This document shows positions 1 to 7,457 of a DNA stretch of 64,000 nucleotides, piece by piece. The DNA is from DATLGB01 sp038258425 (lineage in GTDB: Bacteria; Actinomycetota; Thermoleophilia; Solirubrobacterales; Solirubrobacteraceae): NCBI GenBank assembly GCA_038258425.1, contig JBBSPV010000004.1, positions 1 through 64,000 on the forward strand. Direction: 5' to 3'. Position 1 is the first letter of the stretch. Each line of letters starts with the position of its first letter. The notes under the pieces are model-generated. The model was not told where the DNA came from. It made no database searches and saw only the letters and a program-made list of their open reading frames with translations. The position numbers were made by a program, and so were the translations under genes.

Positions 1-1213
1 CGGCGCGCGCCTCGGGCGCCGCGCCGGCCGCGGCCGCGCTGGAGCCGGCGCGCGCCGCCGACGCGGTGGTGCGGATGGTCGTGAAGTAGACCCACGTGTC
101 GAAGAGCCCGAGGCGCGCGCGCAGCGTCGGCCCGCTGACCCGCGTGCGGCCGCCCGTGCCGACCACGTCGGCCGACACGATCCGCGGGGACGAGCCGCGC
201 TTGCGGACCTGGATGCCGCGGAAGGCGCCCTTGACGAGCGACCCGAGCCGGGCGTCGGCGCGGCCCAGCGACCAGCGGTACGGGCCCCAGCGGTGCTTGG
301 GCGAGGCGCCGTCGTAGGGATCGTCGACGGAGCGCAACCACGGCAGCGCCTCGCCGCCGAGCCCGAGGACGGACTTCTCGACGTCCTCCGTGCGGCCGCC
401 CGAGGTGGAGAAGAAGTACGTCACGACGGGCCGGCCCTTGTAGGTGACGACCTCGCCGGTGGTCTCGTCCGCCGCCCGGTTCGTCGCGCGGGTCTCGGCC
501 GAGACGCCCCCGTAGACCTGCGATCGCGTCTCGGGGTACTGGTCGAAGCCGTTGCCGCCCTTGGACGTCGTGATCGCGTAGGTGCGCGCCGCGACCGCCT
601 GGGCCTTCAGGGCCTCGAGCGGCCAGCTGGCCGGGGACTCGCGCGCGATCACGCCACGCACGTAGTTGTCGAGGCTGAGGGCGTTGACGGCCTGGACGCC
701 GTAGCCGCCGGACGGGCGGAACTCCAGCGCGCCGCGGTAGGCGCCGCCCGAGACGCCGTTGAGGGCCGTGCCGGCGAGGCGCAGACGCGTCCCCGAGCCG
801 CGCACCCGCAGCGGGGCGCGCGTCCGCGCGAGCCGACGCCCGGACGCCGAGAGCAGCAGGACGGACGAGCCCGACGCGCGGACGCCGTAGGTCCTGGCGG
901 GATTGAGCCGGCGGCCGCCCGCGCGGCGGGCGCCGGAGAAGCCGGCTCGCCCCACGGATCCCTGCAGCAGCACGCGTACCGGTCGCTGAGCGGCCTGGCC
1001 GAGGCTCGTGCCGGTGTAGTAGTGCCCGAGGATGCGGGCGTGGTCCCAGCCGTGGGTCGCGAAGCCGTAGGCCCCCCACTGGCTCATCCCCACGCCGTGG
1101 CCGAAGCCGGCGCCCCGGATGGTCAGGCGCGTGGCGGCGTCCGCCGACGCCGCCGGCAGGGCCAGGCAGGCGAAGCAGACCGACGCGGTCAGGGCTCTCG
1201 CGGGCATCCTCAC
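1..1213 (-). CDS. SpoIID/LytB domain secreted protein (3' end beyond window)
   Basis: This is an exported SpoIID/LytB-family protein, a group that includes peptidoglycan-acting and amidase-enhancer proteins. After a signal peptide (about residues 1-26) comes the family motif GFGHGVGMSQWGAYG (about 34-48). The core motif YFFSTSGGRTEDVEK lies near residue 265, and a WGPYRW segment follows. The frame stays open to base 1, where the C-terminus becomes an Ala-rich low-complexity tail, so the end is not seen. Three in-frame starts exist: GTG 1225, GTG 1213 and ATG 1207. I chose 1213 because a TAACGT hexamer (1224-1229 on this strand) would overlap the 1225 start and lies 10 nt before 1213. It is divergent from the decarboxylase gene. 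The family call is firm; the substrate is unknown. Confidence 0.85.
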   Translation of the reverse strand, partial: MRMPARALTASVCFACLALPAASADAATRLTIRGAGFGHGVGMSQWGAYGFATHGWDHARILGHYYTGTSLGQAAQRPVRVLLQGSVGRAGFSGARRAGGRRLNPARTYGVRASGSSVLLLSASGRRLARTRAPLRVRGSGTRLRLAGTALNGVSGGAYRGALEFRPSGGYGVQAVNALSLDNYVRGVIARESPASWPLEALKAQAVAARTYAITTSKGGNGFDQYPETRSQVYGGVSAETRATNRAADETTGEVVTYKGRPVVTYFFSTSGGRTEDVEKSVLGLGGEALPWLRSVDDPYDGASPKHRWGPYRWSLGRADARLGSLVKGAFRGIQVRKRGSSPRIVSADVVGTGGRTRVSGPTLRARLGLFDTWVYFTTIRTTASAARAGSSAAAAGAAPEARA

Positions 1214-1263
1214 GGTCTTCGGCACGTTAGGGGAGACACCTGAACCGGGAAGGAGTTGCGAGA

Positions 1264-2928
1264 GTGCCGGACATGCCCGCTGAAGACGCGAACGCCGCAG
1301 ATCTCTTCGTCGACTGCCTGGAGGCCGAGGGCGTCGAGTACGTCTTCGGCATCCCGGGCGAGGAGACGCTCGAGCTCAACCGGGCGCTCGACGGCTCGAG
1401 CGTCCGCTTCATCCCCGTCCGCCACGAGCAGGGCGGCGCCTATATGGCCGACATGTACGGTCGCCTCACCCAGCGCGCGGGCGTCTGCCTGGGGACGCTC
1501 GGCCCCGGCGCCACGAACCTCGTCACGAGCGTCGCCGACGCGTGGCTGGACCGCTCCCCGCTCGTCGCCCTCACCGGTCAGGGCGACCTCGAGCGCACCC
1601 ACAAGGAGAGCCACCAGTACATCGACATCGTCTCGATGTTCCAGCCCATCACGAAGTGGAACGCCCGTCTGAACTCGGCGGGCATGATCCCCGAGGTGGT
1701 GCGCAAGGCGTTCAAGGTGGCTCAGGACCAGAAGCCGGGCCCGACCCACATCGAGCTGCCCGAGGACGTCATGGAGGCGCCCTACGAGGGCGCCCCGCTC
1801 CCGCACCGCCAGGAGCGCCGCCGGGCCGAGCCGAGCCAGAACGAGATCGAGTCCGCCGCGGAGCTCATCGCCGGGGCCGAGCGCCCGATGATCCTCGCCG
1901 GCAACGGCGTCGCCCGGGGCGGCGCCGCGCCCGCGCTGCGAGCCTTCGCCCACGCCACCGGCATGGGCGTCGCCGCGACCTTCATGGGCAAGGGCGCCCT
2001 CGACGACGAGGACCCGCACTGGCGGGGGACGGTCGGCATGCAGGCGCGCGACTACGAGCTCGCGGGCTTCGAGGACGCCGACGTCGTGATCACCGTCGGC
2101 TACGACCTCGTCGAGCACGCGCCGGTCAACTGGAACCCCAAGGGCGACAAGACGATCGTGTGCATCGACACGGTCCCGGCCGAGGTCGACTCGCACTTCG
2201 TGACCGCCGCCGACCTCATCGGCGACATCGACCTCGTGCTGCGCCGCCTCGTCGGGCTCGTCGGCACGGGCGATCCGATGACCACGACGCCGTCGCGCCT
2301 CGAGGACCTGGTGCAGGGCGCCTTCCAGGCCGGCGCGTCCGACGACGCCTTTCCCCTGCATCCGCCGCGGGCGCTGTGGGAGCTGCGCAAGGCCCTGCGC
2401 CGCGACGACATCCTCATCTCCGACGTCGGCATGCACAAGCTCTGGATCGCCCGCATGTTCCCGGCGCACGAGCCCGACACGGTGATGATCGCCAACGGCC
2501 TGGCGGGCATGGGCATCGCGCTGCCGACGGCGATCGCCGCCAAGCTCGTGCGGCCCGAGCGCCACGTCGTGACGGTCTCCGGCGACGGCGGCTTCCTCAT
2601 GAACTGCCAGGAGCTCGAGACGGCCGCGCGCCTGGGGACCCCGGTCGTCAACGTCATCTGGGAGAACCGCCAGTACGGGTCGATCGTGTGGAAGCAGGAC
2701 AGCAAGTTCGGCCGCCACTTCGGGGTCGACTTCGGCAACCCGGACTTCGTCAAGCTCGCGGAGGCCTTCGGGCTGCCGGGCTTCTCGTGCGAGACCGTCG
2801 AGGACTTCCCGCGTCACCTGGCCAGGGCGCTCGAGCTCGACGTCCCGTCCGTCGTCGTGGTGCCGATCGACTACTCGGTCGACATCGGCCTGCAGGAGCA
2901 ACTCGGAAAGGAAACCGTGATCGCGTGA
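1264..2928 (+). CDS. ThDP-dependent decarboxylase of the acetolactate synthase family, probable 2-oxoglutarate decarboxylase
   Basis: This 554-residue thiamine-diphosphate enzyme would be annotated by default as acetolactate synthase large subunit. Visible features are the N-terminal FGIPGEE (about 29-35), the cofactor-activating Glu in RHEQGGAYMAD, GPGATN, and the ThDP/Mg motif starting GDGGF near 440 and ending in an Asn near 467. There is no small-subunit (ilvN) or ilvC gene beside it. Instead the GTG of a succinate-semialdehyde dehydrogenase overlaps its stop codon. That pairing, plus stretches such as ESHQYIDIVSMF and ITKWN, recalls the cyanobacterial 2-oxoglutarate decarboxylase that bypasses 2-oxoglutarate dehydrogenase. 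Known: ThDP family. Inferred: the substrate. Catabolic acetolactate synthase is the alternative. A GGAAGGAG ribosome site lies 8 nt before the GTG start. Confidence 0.8.
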   Translation: MPDMPAEDANAADLFVDCLEAEGVEYVFGIPGEETLELNRALDGSSVRFIPVRHEQGGAYMADMYGRLTQRAGVCLGTLGPGATNLVTSVADAWLDRSPLVALTGQGDLERTHKESHQYIDIVSMFQPITKWNARLNSAGMIPEVVRKAFKVAQDQKPGPTHIELPEDVMEAPYEGAPLPHRQERRRAEPSQNEIESAAELIAGAERPMILAGNGVARGGAAPALRAFAHATGMGVAATFMGKGALDDEDPHWRGTVGMQARDYELAGFEDADVVITVGYDLVEHAPVNWNPKGDKTIVCIDTVPAEVDSHFVTAADLIGDIDLVLRRLVGLVGTGDPMTTTPSRLEDLVQGAFQAGASDDAFPLHPPRALWELRKALRRDDILISDVGMHKLWIARMFPAHEPDTVMIANGLAGMGIALPTAIAAKLVRPERHVVTVSGDGGFLMNCQELETAARLGTPVVNVIWENRQYGSIVWKQDSKFGRHFGVDFGNPDFVKLAEAFGLPGFSCETVEDFPRHLARALELDVPSVVVVPIDYSVDIGLQEQLGKETVIA

Positions 2929-4388
2929 GCGTCACCGCGGAGCAGGAGAAGTCGGTCGTCGACGAGGTCCCCCGCGGCCTGTTCGTCGGCGGGGAGTGGC
3001 GGGAGACGCCGGGGACGATCGACGTGGAGGACCCGTCGACGGGCGAGGTCCTCACCACGGTGCCCGACGCGACGGCCGGCGACGCGCGCGCCGCGATGGA
3101 CGCCGCCGCCGGCATGCGCGAGGAGTGGGCGGGCTGGGCGCCGCGCGAGCGCGGGGAGATCCTGCGCCGGGCGTTCGAGACGATCAGCGACCGGGTGGAC
3201 GACCTCGCGGTCCTCATGACGCTCGAGATGGGCAAGACGATCACCGAGTCCAAGGCCGAGATCGCCTACGCCGCCGAGTTCTTCCGCTGGTTCTCGGAGG
3301 AGGCGGTGCGCATCGACGGCCGCTACGCCGTGGCCGCCAACGGCACGGGCCGGGTGCTGGTCATGAAGCAGGCCATCGGCCCGTGCTTCTTCATCACGCC
3401 GTGGAACTTCCCCATGGCCATGGGGACGCGCAAGATCGGCCCGGCCATCGCCGCGGGCTGCACCATGGTGGTCAAGCCGGCCAAGCAGACGCCGCTGACG
3501 ATGTACGCGCTGGCCGGGATCCTCGACGAGGTCGGGCTGCCCAAGGGCGTGCTCAACGTCCTCACGTCGCAGTCGGCGGGCACCGTCGCGGAGCCGATCA
3601 TCTCCGACCCGCGCCTGCGCAAGCTCTCCTTCACCGGGTCCACCGAGGTCGGGCGCTCGCTCATCAAGCAGTCCGCCGACAACGTGCTCAAGGTCTCCAT
3701 GGAGCTCGGCGGCAACGCGCCCTTCCTCGTCTTCGAGGATGCCGACGTAGACGCCGCGGTCGAGGGCGCGCTGCTGGCCAAGATGCGCAACGTCGGCGAG
3801 GCGTGCACGTCGGCGAACCGCTTCCACGTCGCCGAGGGCGTGCGGGAGGAGTTCCAGGCCAAGCTCGCCGAGCGCCTCGGGGCGATGAAGGTCGGGCGCG
3901 GCGTGCAGGACGGCGTCGAGGTCGGGCCGCTGATCGACGGCACCCAGCGCGACAAGGTGCGCGAGCTCGTCGAGGACGCCGTCGGCAAGGGCGCCACCGC
4001 GCTCACCGGCGGCGGGGCGATCGGGGGGGAGGGCTACTTCTTCTCGCCCACCGTGCTCGGCGACGTGCCGCGCTCGGCCGACCTGCTCTCGGAGGAGATC
4101 TTCGGCCCCGTGGCGCCCGTGACCGGCTTCCGCGACGAGGACGAGGCGGTCGCGCTGGCCAACGACACGGAGTACGGCCTCGTGTCCTACGTCTACACGG
4201 CCGACCTCAAGCGCGCGCTGCGGATCTGCGAGCGGCTCGAGACGGGGATGATCGGGCTCAACCAGGGCGTCGTCTCCAACGCCCAGGCGCCGTTCGGCGG
4301 CGTCAAGCAGTCCGGCTTCGGCCGCGAGGGCGGTCGGGAGGGCATCGAGGAGTACCTCGAGACGAAGTACGTGGCGGTGGCGCTGTAG
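2925..4388 (+). CDS. NAD(P)-dependent aldehyde dehydrogenase, probable succinate-semialdehyde dehydrogenase
   Basis: This 487-residue aldehyde dehydrogenase has the full ALDH core. It carries the Asn-containing PWNFPMAMGTRK segment, the general-base Glu in MELGGNAPF (about 260) and the nucleophilic Cys in GEACTSANRF (about 294). The C-terminal PFGGVKQSGFGREGG motif is typical of succinate-semialdehyde dehydrogenases of the GabD type. Its GTG start overlaps the upstream TGA in a GTGA arrangement, which indicates translational coupling with the ThDP decarboxylase. Together they would convert 2-oxoglutarate to succinate semialdehyde and then to succinate. The longer open frame upstream of 2925 lies inside the decarboxylase gene and is not used. 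The ALDH call is firm; the exact aldehyde is inferred from context. Confidence 0.85.
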   Translation: MSVTAEQEKSVVDEVPRGLFVGGEWRETPGTIDVEDPSTGEVLTTVPDATAGDARAAMDAAAGMREEWAGWAPRERGEILRRAFETISDRVDDLAVLMTLEMGKTITESKAEIAYAAEFFRWFSEEAVRIDGRYAVAANGTGRVLVMKQAIGPCFFITPWNFPMAMGTRKIGPAIAAGCTMVVKPAKQTPLTMYALAGILDEVGLPKGVLNVLTSQSAGTVAEPIISDPRLRKLSFTGSTEVGRSLIKQSADNVLKVSMELGGNAPFLVFEDADVDAAVEGALLAKMRNVGEACTSANRFHVAEGVREEFQAKLAERLGAMKVGRGVQDGVEVGPLIDGTQRDKVRELVEDAVGKGATALTGGGAIGGEGYFFSPTVLGDVPRSADLLSEEIFGPVAPVTGFRDEDEAVALANDTEYGLVSYVYTADLKRALRICERLETGMIGLNQGVVSNAQAPFGGVKQSGFGREGGREGIEEYLETKYVAVAL

Positions 4389-4426
4389 CCGGGCCGCCGA
4401 CGGAAGGGGGTGACCGCTGGGGGGGT

Positions 4427-4465
4427 GACCGCGGTTCCGGTCGCGGGGCGTCCGGAAGTGCGGTC
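4427..4465. repeat. 39-bp palindromic element, copy 1 (REP-like or terminator)
   Basis: Two 14-nt arms, GACCGCGGTTCCGG and CCGGAAGTGCGGTC, pair at 12 of 14 positions around an 11-nt loop. The element sits between two convergent genes. A nearly identical element with the same arm and loop lengths occurs at 9164-9202, also between convergent genes. It could act as a bidirectional terminator or be a dispersed REP-like repeat. Confidence 0.7.
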
Positions 4466-4468
4466 GCA

Positions 4469-4993
4469 TCAGGGCTCACGCGGTCGCTGGTCGTCGCCGG
4501 TCTCGGACGTGAGCGAGCTCCCCGCGCCCAGCGGGTCGGTGAGGATGCTCAGGGTGCCGTCGGTCTCGAGCGCGATCGCGGCGACGGTGGTCAGCTCGGC
4601 GTGGCCCTGCGCCCGGGCCGCCTGGCGCAGTTCGTCCTCGGTCAACCGCTCACGCAGCATCGCGCCCCGCAGGAACCGCTCCCGGTAGACGAGCGTCGGC
4701 TCGGACTTCACGAGCCGCTGCACCCTCTGGCTTCGCGTCGAGGCCCAGGCCACGAGGTACTGCAGCCCGGTCAGCAGCGCCAGTGCGGTGACGCCCTCGG
4801 CGAGGGCGACGCTCGAGGACAGCAGCACGGTGGCCAGCGTCGAGCCGAGGGACACGGTGACGACGAAGTCGAAGGCGTTGAGCTTGGCCAGCGTGCGCTT
4901 GCCGGACGCCCGCAGCAAGCCGATGAGCGCGACGTAGGCGCAGGTGCCGACGACCACGACGCGGACGAGGCCGTGCCAGTCATCGAAGAACAC
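4469..4993 (-). CDS. DUF421 (YetF-like) membrane protein
   Basis: A 174-residue protein with two to three hydrophobic segments in its first 80 residues (starting near GLVRVVVVGTCAYVALIGLL) and a soluble C-terminal domain containing SEPTLVYRERFLRGAMLRERLTEDEL. That order matches the DUF421/YetF family, whose function is poorly known. The motif GKRTLAKLNAFDFVVTVSLG is family-typical. The start is GTG at 4993 with a GAGGGGAG ribosome site upstream. It is convergent with the dehydrogenase gene, separated by the 39-bp palindrome. No partner gene suggests a specific role. Confidence 0.8.
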   Translation of the reverse strand: MFFDDWHGLVRVVVVGTCAYVALIGLLRASGKRTLAKLNAFDFVVTVSLGSTLATVLLSSSVALAEGVTALALLTGLQYLVAWASTRSQRVQRLVKSEPTLVYRERFLRGAMLRERLTEDELRQAARAQGHAELTTVAAIALETDGTLSILTDPLGAGSSLTSETGDDQRPREP

Positions 4994-5091
4994 GCGAGTG
5001 CTCCCCTCGGCGGTGCGACCCGTTCATCGGTGCAGCCTGACCCAGGACGCGGACGACCCGGCAGCGACCTCCATGGCAGGCGGCGGCGCCG

Positions 5092-6420
5092 CTACCGCGC
5101 GGAGCCGCGGGCGATCTTGCGCAGGTCCAGCGCTTCGTCGAGCGTCGCCTCGTCCACGCCGTGCTCGCGCGCGGTCTCGCGCAGCGTCCCGCCCGAGGCG
5201 GCCGCGGCCTTCACGATCTCCGTCGCCTTGTCGTAGCCGATGAACGGGTTGAGCGCCGTGGCCACGGCGAGCGTGCCCTCCGCGGAGCGCTCGCAGCCGT
5301 CGAGGTTGGCCTCGATGCCCGCGACGCACTTCTCGCACAGCGCCGTCGCCGCGGTCGAGAGCAGATGGATGGACTGCAGGAGGTTGCGGGCGATCAGCGG
5401 GATGCGGACGTTGAGCTCGAACTGCCCTTGCAGGCCGCCGACGGTGATCGCCGTGTCGTTGCCGATCACCTGGGCGCCGACCTGGAGCACGACCTCGGGG
5501 ATGACCGGGTTGACCTTGCCCGGCATGATCGAGGAGCCCTTCTGCAGCTCGGGCAGCAGCAGCTCACCCAGACCGGCGCGCGGGCCCGAGCCCATCAGCG
5601 CGAGGTCCCCGGCGATCTTGATCAGCGACACGGCGACGACCTTCAGCGCGCCGGAGAGCTCGACGAGCGCGTCCCGGTTGGCCTGGGACTCGAACGGATC
5701 CTCGGGCGCCGAGATCTCCAGGCCGGTGTCCGCAGCGAGCTTCGCGCGCACTCCGGCGGCGAACTCGGGGTGGGTGTTGAGCCCGGTCCCCGTCGCCGTG
5801 CCGCCCAGGGGGATCTGGCCGACCTGGGGGAGGGTGTTGCGCACGCGGCGGGCGCCGAGGCGCATCTGCGCGGCGTAGCCGGCGAACTCCTGGCCGAGGG
5901 TGACCGGGACGGCGTCCATGAGGTGGGTGCGGCCGGCCTTGACGATGTCGGCGAACTCGTCGGCCTTGGCGGCGAAGGCGCCCTCCAGGGCCTCGAGGGC
6001 CGGCAGCAGCGCGTCCGTGACCTCCCCGAGGGCGGCGAGGTGCACGGCGCTCGGGAACACGTCGTTGGAGGACTGCCCGAGGTTGACGTGGTCGTTGGCG
6101 TGGGCTCCGTCGCCGGCCAGGCTGGAGAGCACCTCGTTGGCGTTCATGTTCGAGGACGTGCCCGAGCCCGTCTGGAAGACGTCGATCGGGAACTGGTCGT
6201 CGTGGGCGCCCTCGGCCACCTCGTCGGCGGCGGCGGCGATGCGCCCGGCCACGTCGGCGTCGAGCAGCCCGAGCTCGGCGTTCACGCGCGCGGCGGCGCC
6301 CTTGATGCGCCCGAGCCAGCGCACGACAGGGACCGGAACCCGCTCGCCGGAGATCCGGAAGTTGTCGACGGCCTTGGTCGTCTCGCCGCCCCACAGCTGC
6401 TGGTTGGAGTCCACGCTCAT
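5092..6420 (-). CDS. fumC: Fumarate hydratase, class II
   Basis: A 442-residue class II fumarase of the fumarase/aspartase superfamily, converting fumarate to L-malate. It has the N-terminal fold motif FQTGSGTSSNMNANEV, the substrate-binding GRTHLMDAVPVTLGQEF and the superfamily signature GSSIMPGKVNPVIPE. The length fits the family. The open frame extends far upstream, but homology begins at the ATG at 6418-6420. That ATG overlaps the stop of a small upstream ORF (ATGA). With citrate synthase (53.4 kb) and the probable 2-oxoglutarate decarboxylase pair it is one of several TCA-cycle functions in the window. Confidence 0.95.
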   Translation of the reverse strand: MSVDSNQQLWGGETTKAVDNFRISGERVPVPVVRWLGRIKGAAARVNAELGLLDADVAGRIAAAADEVAEGAHDDQFPIDVFQTGSGTSSNMNANEVLSSLAGDGAHANDHVNLGQSSNDVFPSAVHLAALGEVTDALLPALEALEGAFAAKADEFADIVKAGRTHLMDAVPVTLGQEFAGYAAQMRLGARRVRNTLPQVGQIPLGGTATGTGLNTHPEFAAGVRAKLAADTGLEISAPEDPFESQANRDALVELSGALKVVAVSLIKIAGDLALMGSGPRAGLGELLLPELQKGSSIMPGKVNPVIPEVVLQVGAQVIGNDTAITVGGLQGQFELNVRIPLIARNLLQSIHLLSTAATALCEKCVAGIEANLDGCERSAEGTLAVATALNPFIGYDKATEIVKAAAASGGTLRETAREHGVDEATLDEALDLRKIARGSAR

Positions 6421-6545
6421 GGCGGGGACGGTATCCCCCGCGGCGCTGTGGCCTCCTTGGCCTCCTCGCCCGAGGCGGCCTTGATGAAGGTCGCGACGGG
6501 GCGGATCTCGTCCGGGTCCATCCGCTTGGCGTAGTCCGTCGGCAT
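6417..6545 (-). CDS. Small ORF (42 aa) translationally coupled to fumC
   Basis: A 42-codon frame starts at ATG 6545, and its TGA overlaps the fumC ATG in an ATGA arrangement, the same coupling seen at several secure gene junctions here. A GAAGG sequence lies 6 nt before its start. The product begins MPTDYAKRMDPDEIRPVATF and is charged, with no membrane segment. I recognise no family. It may be a genuine small protein or simply a leader that couples translation into fumC. Confidence 0.4.
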   Translation of the reverse strand: MPTDYAKRMDPDEIRPVATFIKAASGEEAKEATAPRGIPSPP

Positions 6546-6589
6546 GAGGGCCTTCCCGCGGGGGCGCCGGTCGTAGGGGTGCGTGGCCG

Positions 6590-7429
6590 TCAGACGGGCC
6601 GGAAGGCGGCGATCTCGCGGGCCATCCCGACGGGGTCGTCGTAGGCCATGAGGAAGCCCGTCCCGTCGAGCACGCGCAGCTGGGCGGTCGGGACGAGGCC
6701 GGCGACCTCCTCGGCGATGGAGAGCGGATGGGCCCGGTCGGCGTCCGCCCACAGCAGCAGCACGGGGCAGTCCAGGTGGCGGTAGGCGTCGAGCAGGTCG
6801 GTGGACGGCCCGCGCGGCCAGCGCCGGGCCGCCTTCGCCCACGAGCGGGCGCGGTTGCCGTTGTGGGGCAGGTCGGCGAGCGCGTGGCGCAGCAGGTCGC
6901 GCGCGGCCGGGTTGCCACTGGCCGAGAGCCGCTCGCCGACGGCCGGGCGGAACGCCGCCGTCGTGGCGTGCGCCGCCGCGCGACGCAGCCCCGGGACGCG
7001 GCCGAGCCGCGCGGCGGCCAGGACGGTGCGTCCGCGTCGCTCACGTCCCGTGCCGCGGTGCAGCGCGCCGGGCAGCAGGACGATCGCCTCGGGCCGCAGG
7101 CCGGCGCCGACGGCCCGCAGGACGAGCTCCGCGCCCAGGTCGTGGCCGCCGACCAGCGGTCGCGGCCCGCAGGTCTCGCGGAGGAAGCCGCAGAGCACGC
7201 CGACGAGCCAGTCGAGCGAGTACGGGTGGTGCGGGCGGTCCTCCGAGTCCCCGTGCAGCGGCAGGTCGGGCAGCACGATCCGGAAGCGGTCCGAGAGCTC
7301 CTCGACGAGCGGCTCGAACTCCCGGTGCGAGAGCCCCGCGGAGTGCACCAGCGCCAGCGCCGGCCCCGTCCCCGCCTCCCGGTAGGCGATGCGCGCGCCG
7401 TCCGAGTGGTGGTAGAGCCGGAGCTTCAT
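6590..7429 (-). CDS. Alpha/beta hydrolase, Asp-nucleophile type, lacking the usual catalytic His
   Basis: A 279-residue alpha/beta-hydrolase-fold protein. The nucleophile elbow reads GGHDLGAE (Asp near residue 95), the G-x-D-x-G form of haloalkane dehalogenases and epoxide hydrolases, and an oxyanion-side VHSAGLSHREF lies near the N-terminus. The late loop that normally carries the catalytic His (GxGHF) reads LDGTGFLMAYDDP, with no His. This suggests altered chemistry or loss of activity. ATG 7429 was preferred over ATG 7459 because the latter overlaps the divergent MATE start and because TAGGAT lies 10 nt before 7429. The fold is secure; the function is not. Confidence 0.75.
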   Translation of the reverse strand: MKLRLYHHSDGARIAYREAGTGPALALVHSAGLSHREFEPLVEELSDRFRIVLPDLPLHGDSEDRPHHPYSLDWLVGVLCGFLRETCGPRPLVGGHDLGAELVLRAVGAGLRPEAIVLLPGALHRGTGRERRGRTVLAAARLGRVPGLRRAAAHATTAAFRPAVGERLSASGNPAARDLLRHALADLPHNGNRARSWAKAARRWPRGPSTDLLDAYRHLDCPVLLLWADADRAHPLSIAEEVAGLVPTAQLRVLDGTGFLMAYDDPVGMAREIAAFRPV

Positions 7430-7439
7430 CGCCCGCTGC

Positions 7440-7449
7440 ATCCTACGTT
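7440..7449. promoter_or_regulatory. Head-to-head -10 elements between hydrolase and MATE genes
   Basis: On the minus strand TAGGAT ends 10 nt before ATG 7429; on the plus strand TACGTT ends 8 nt before ATG 7458. The two hexamers share the central TA. This is consistent with two leaderless transcripts from one symmetric site. Confidence 0.5.
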
Positions 7450-7457
7450 CGATCGCC

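Noticed and set aside
1210..2901. 563-aa minus-strand open frame across the decarboxylase gene
   Set aside because: It is antisense to a clear ThDP enzyme, and the composition (Arg/Val/Glu/Asp-rich, no motifs) is that of a GC-rich shadow frame.
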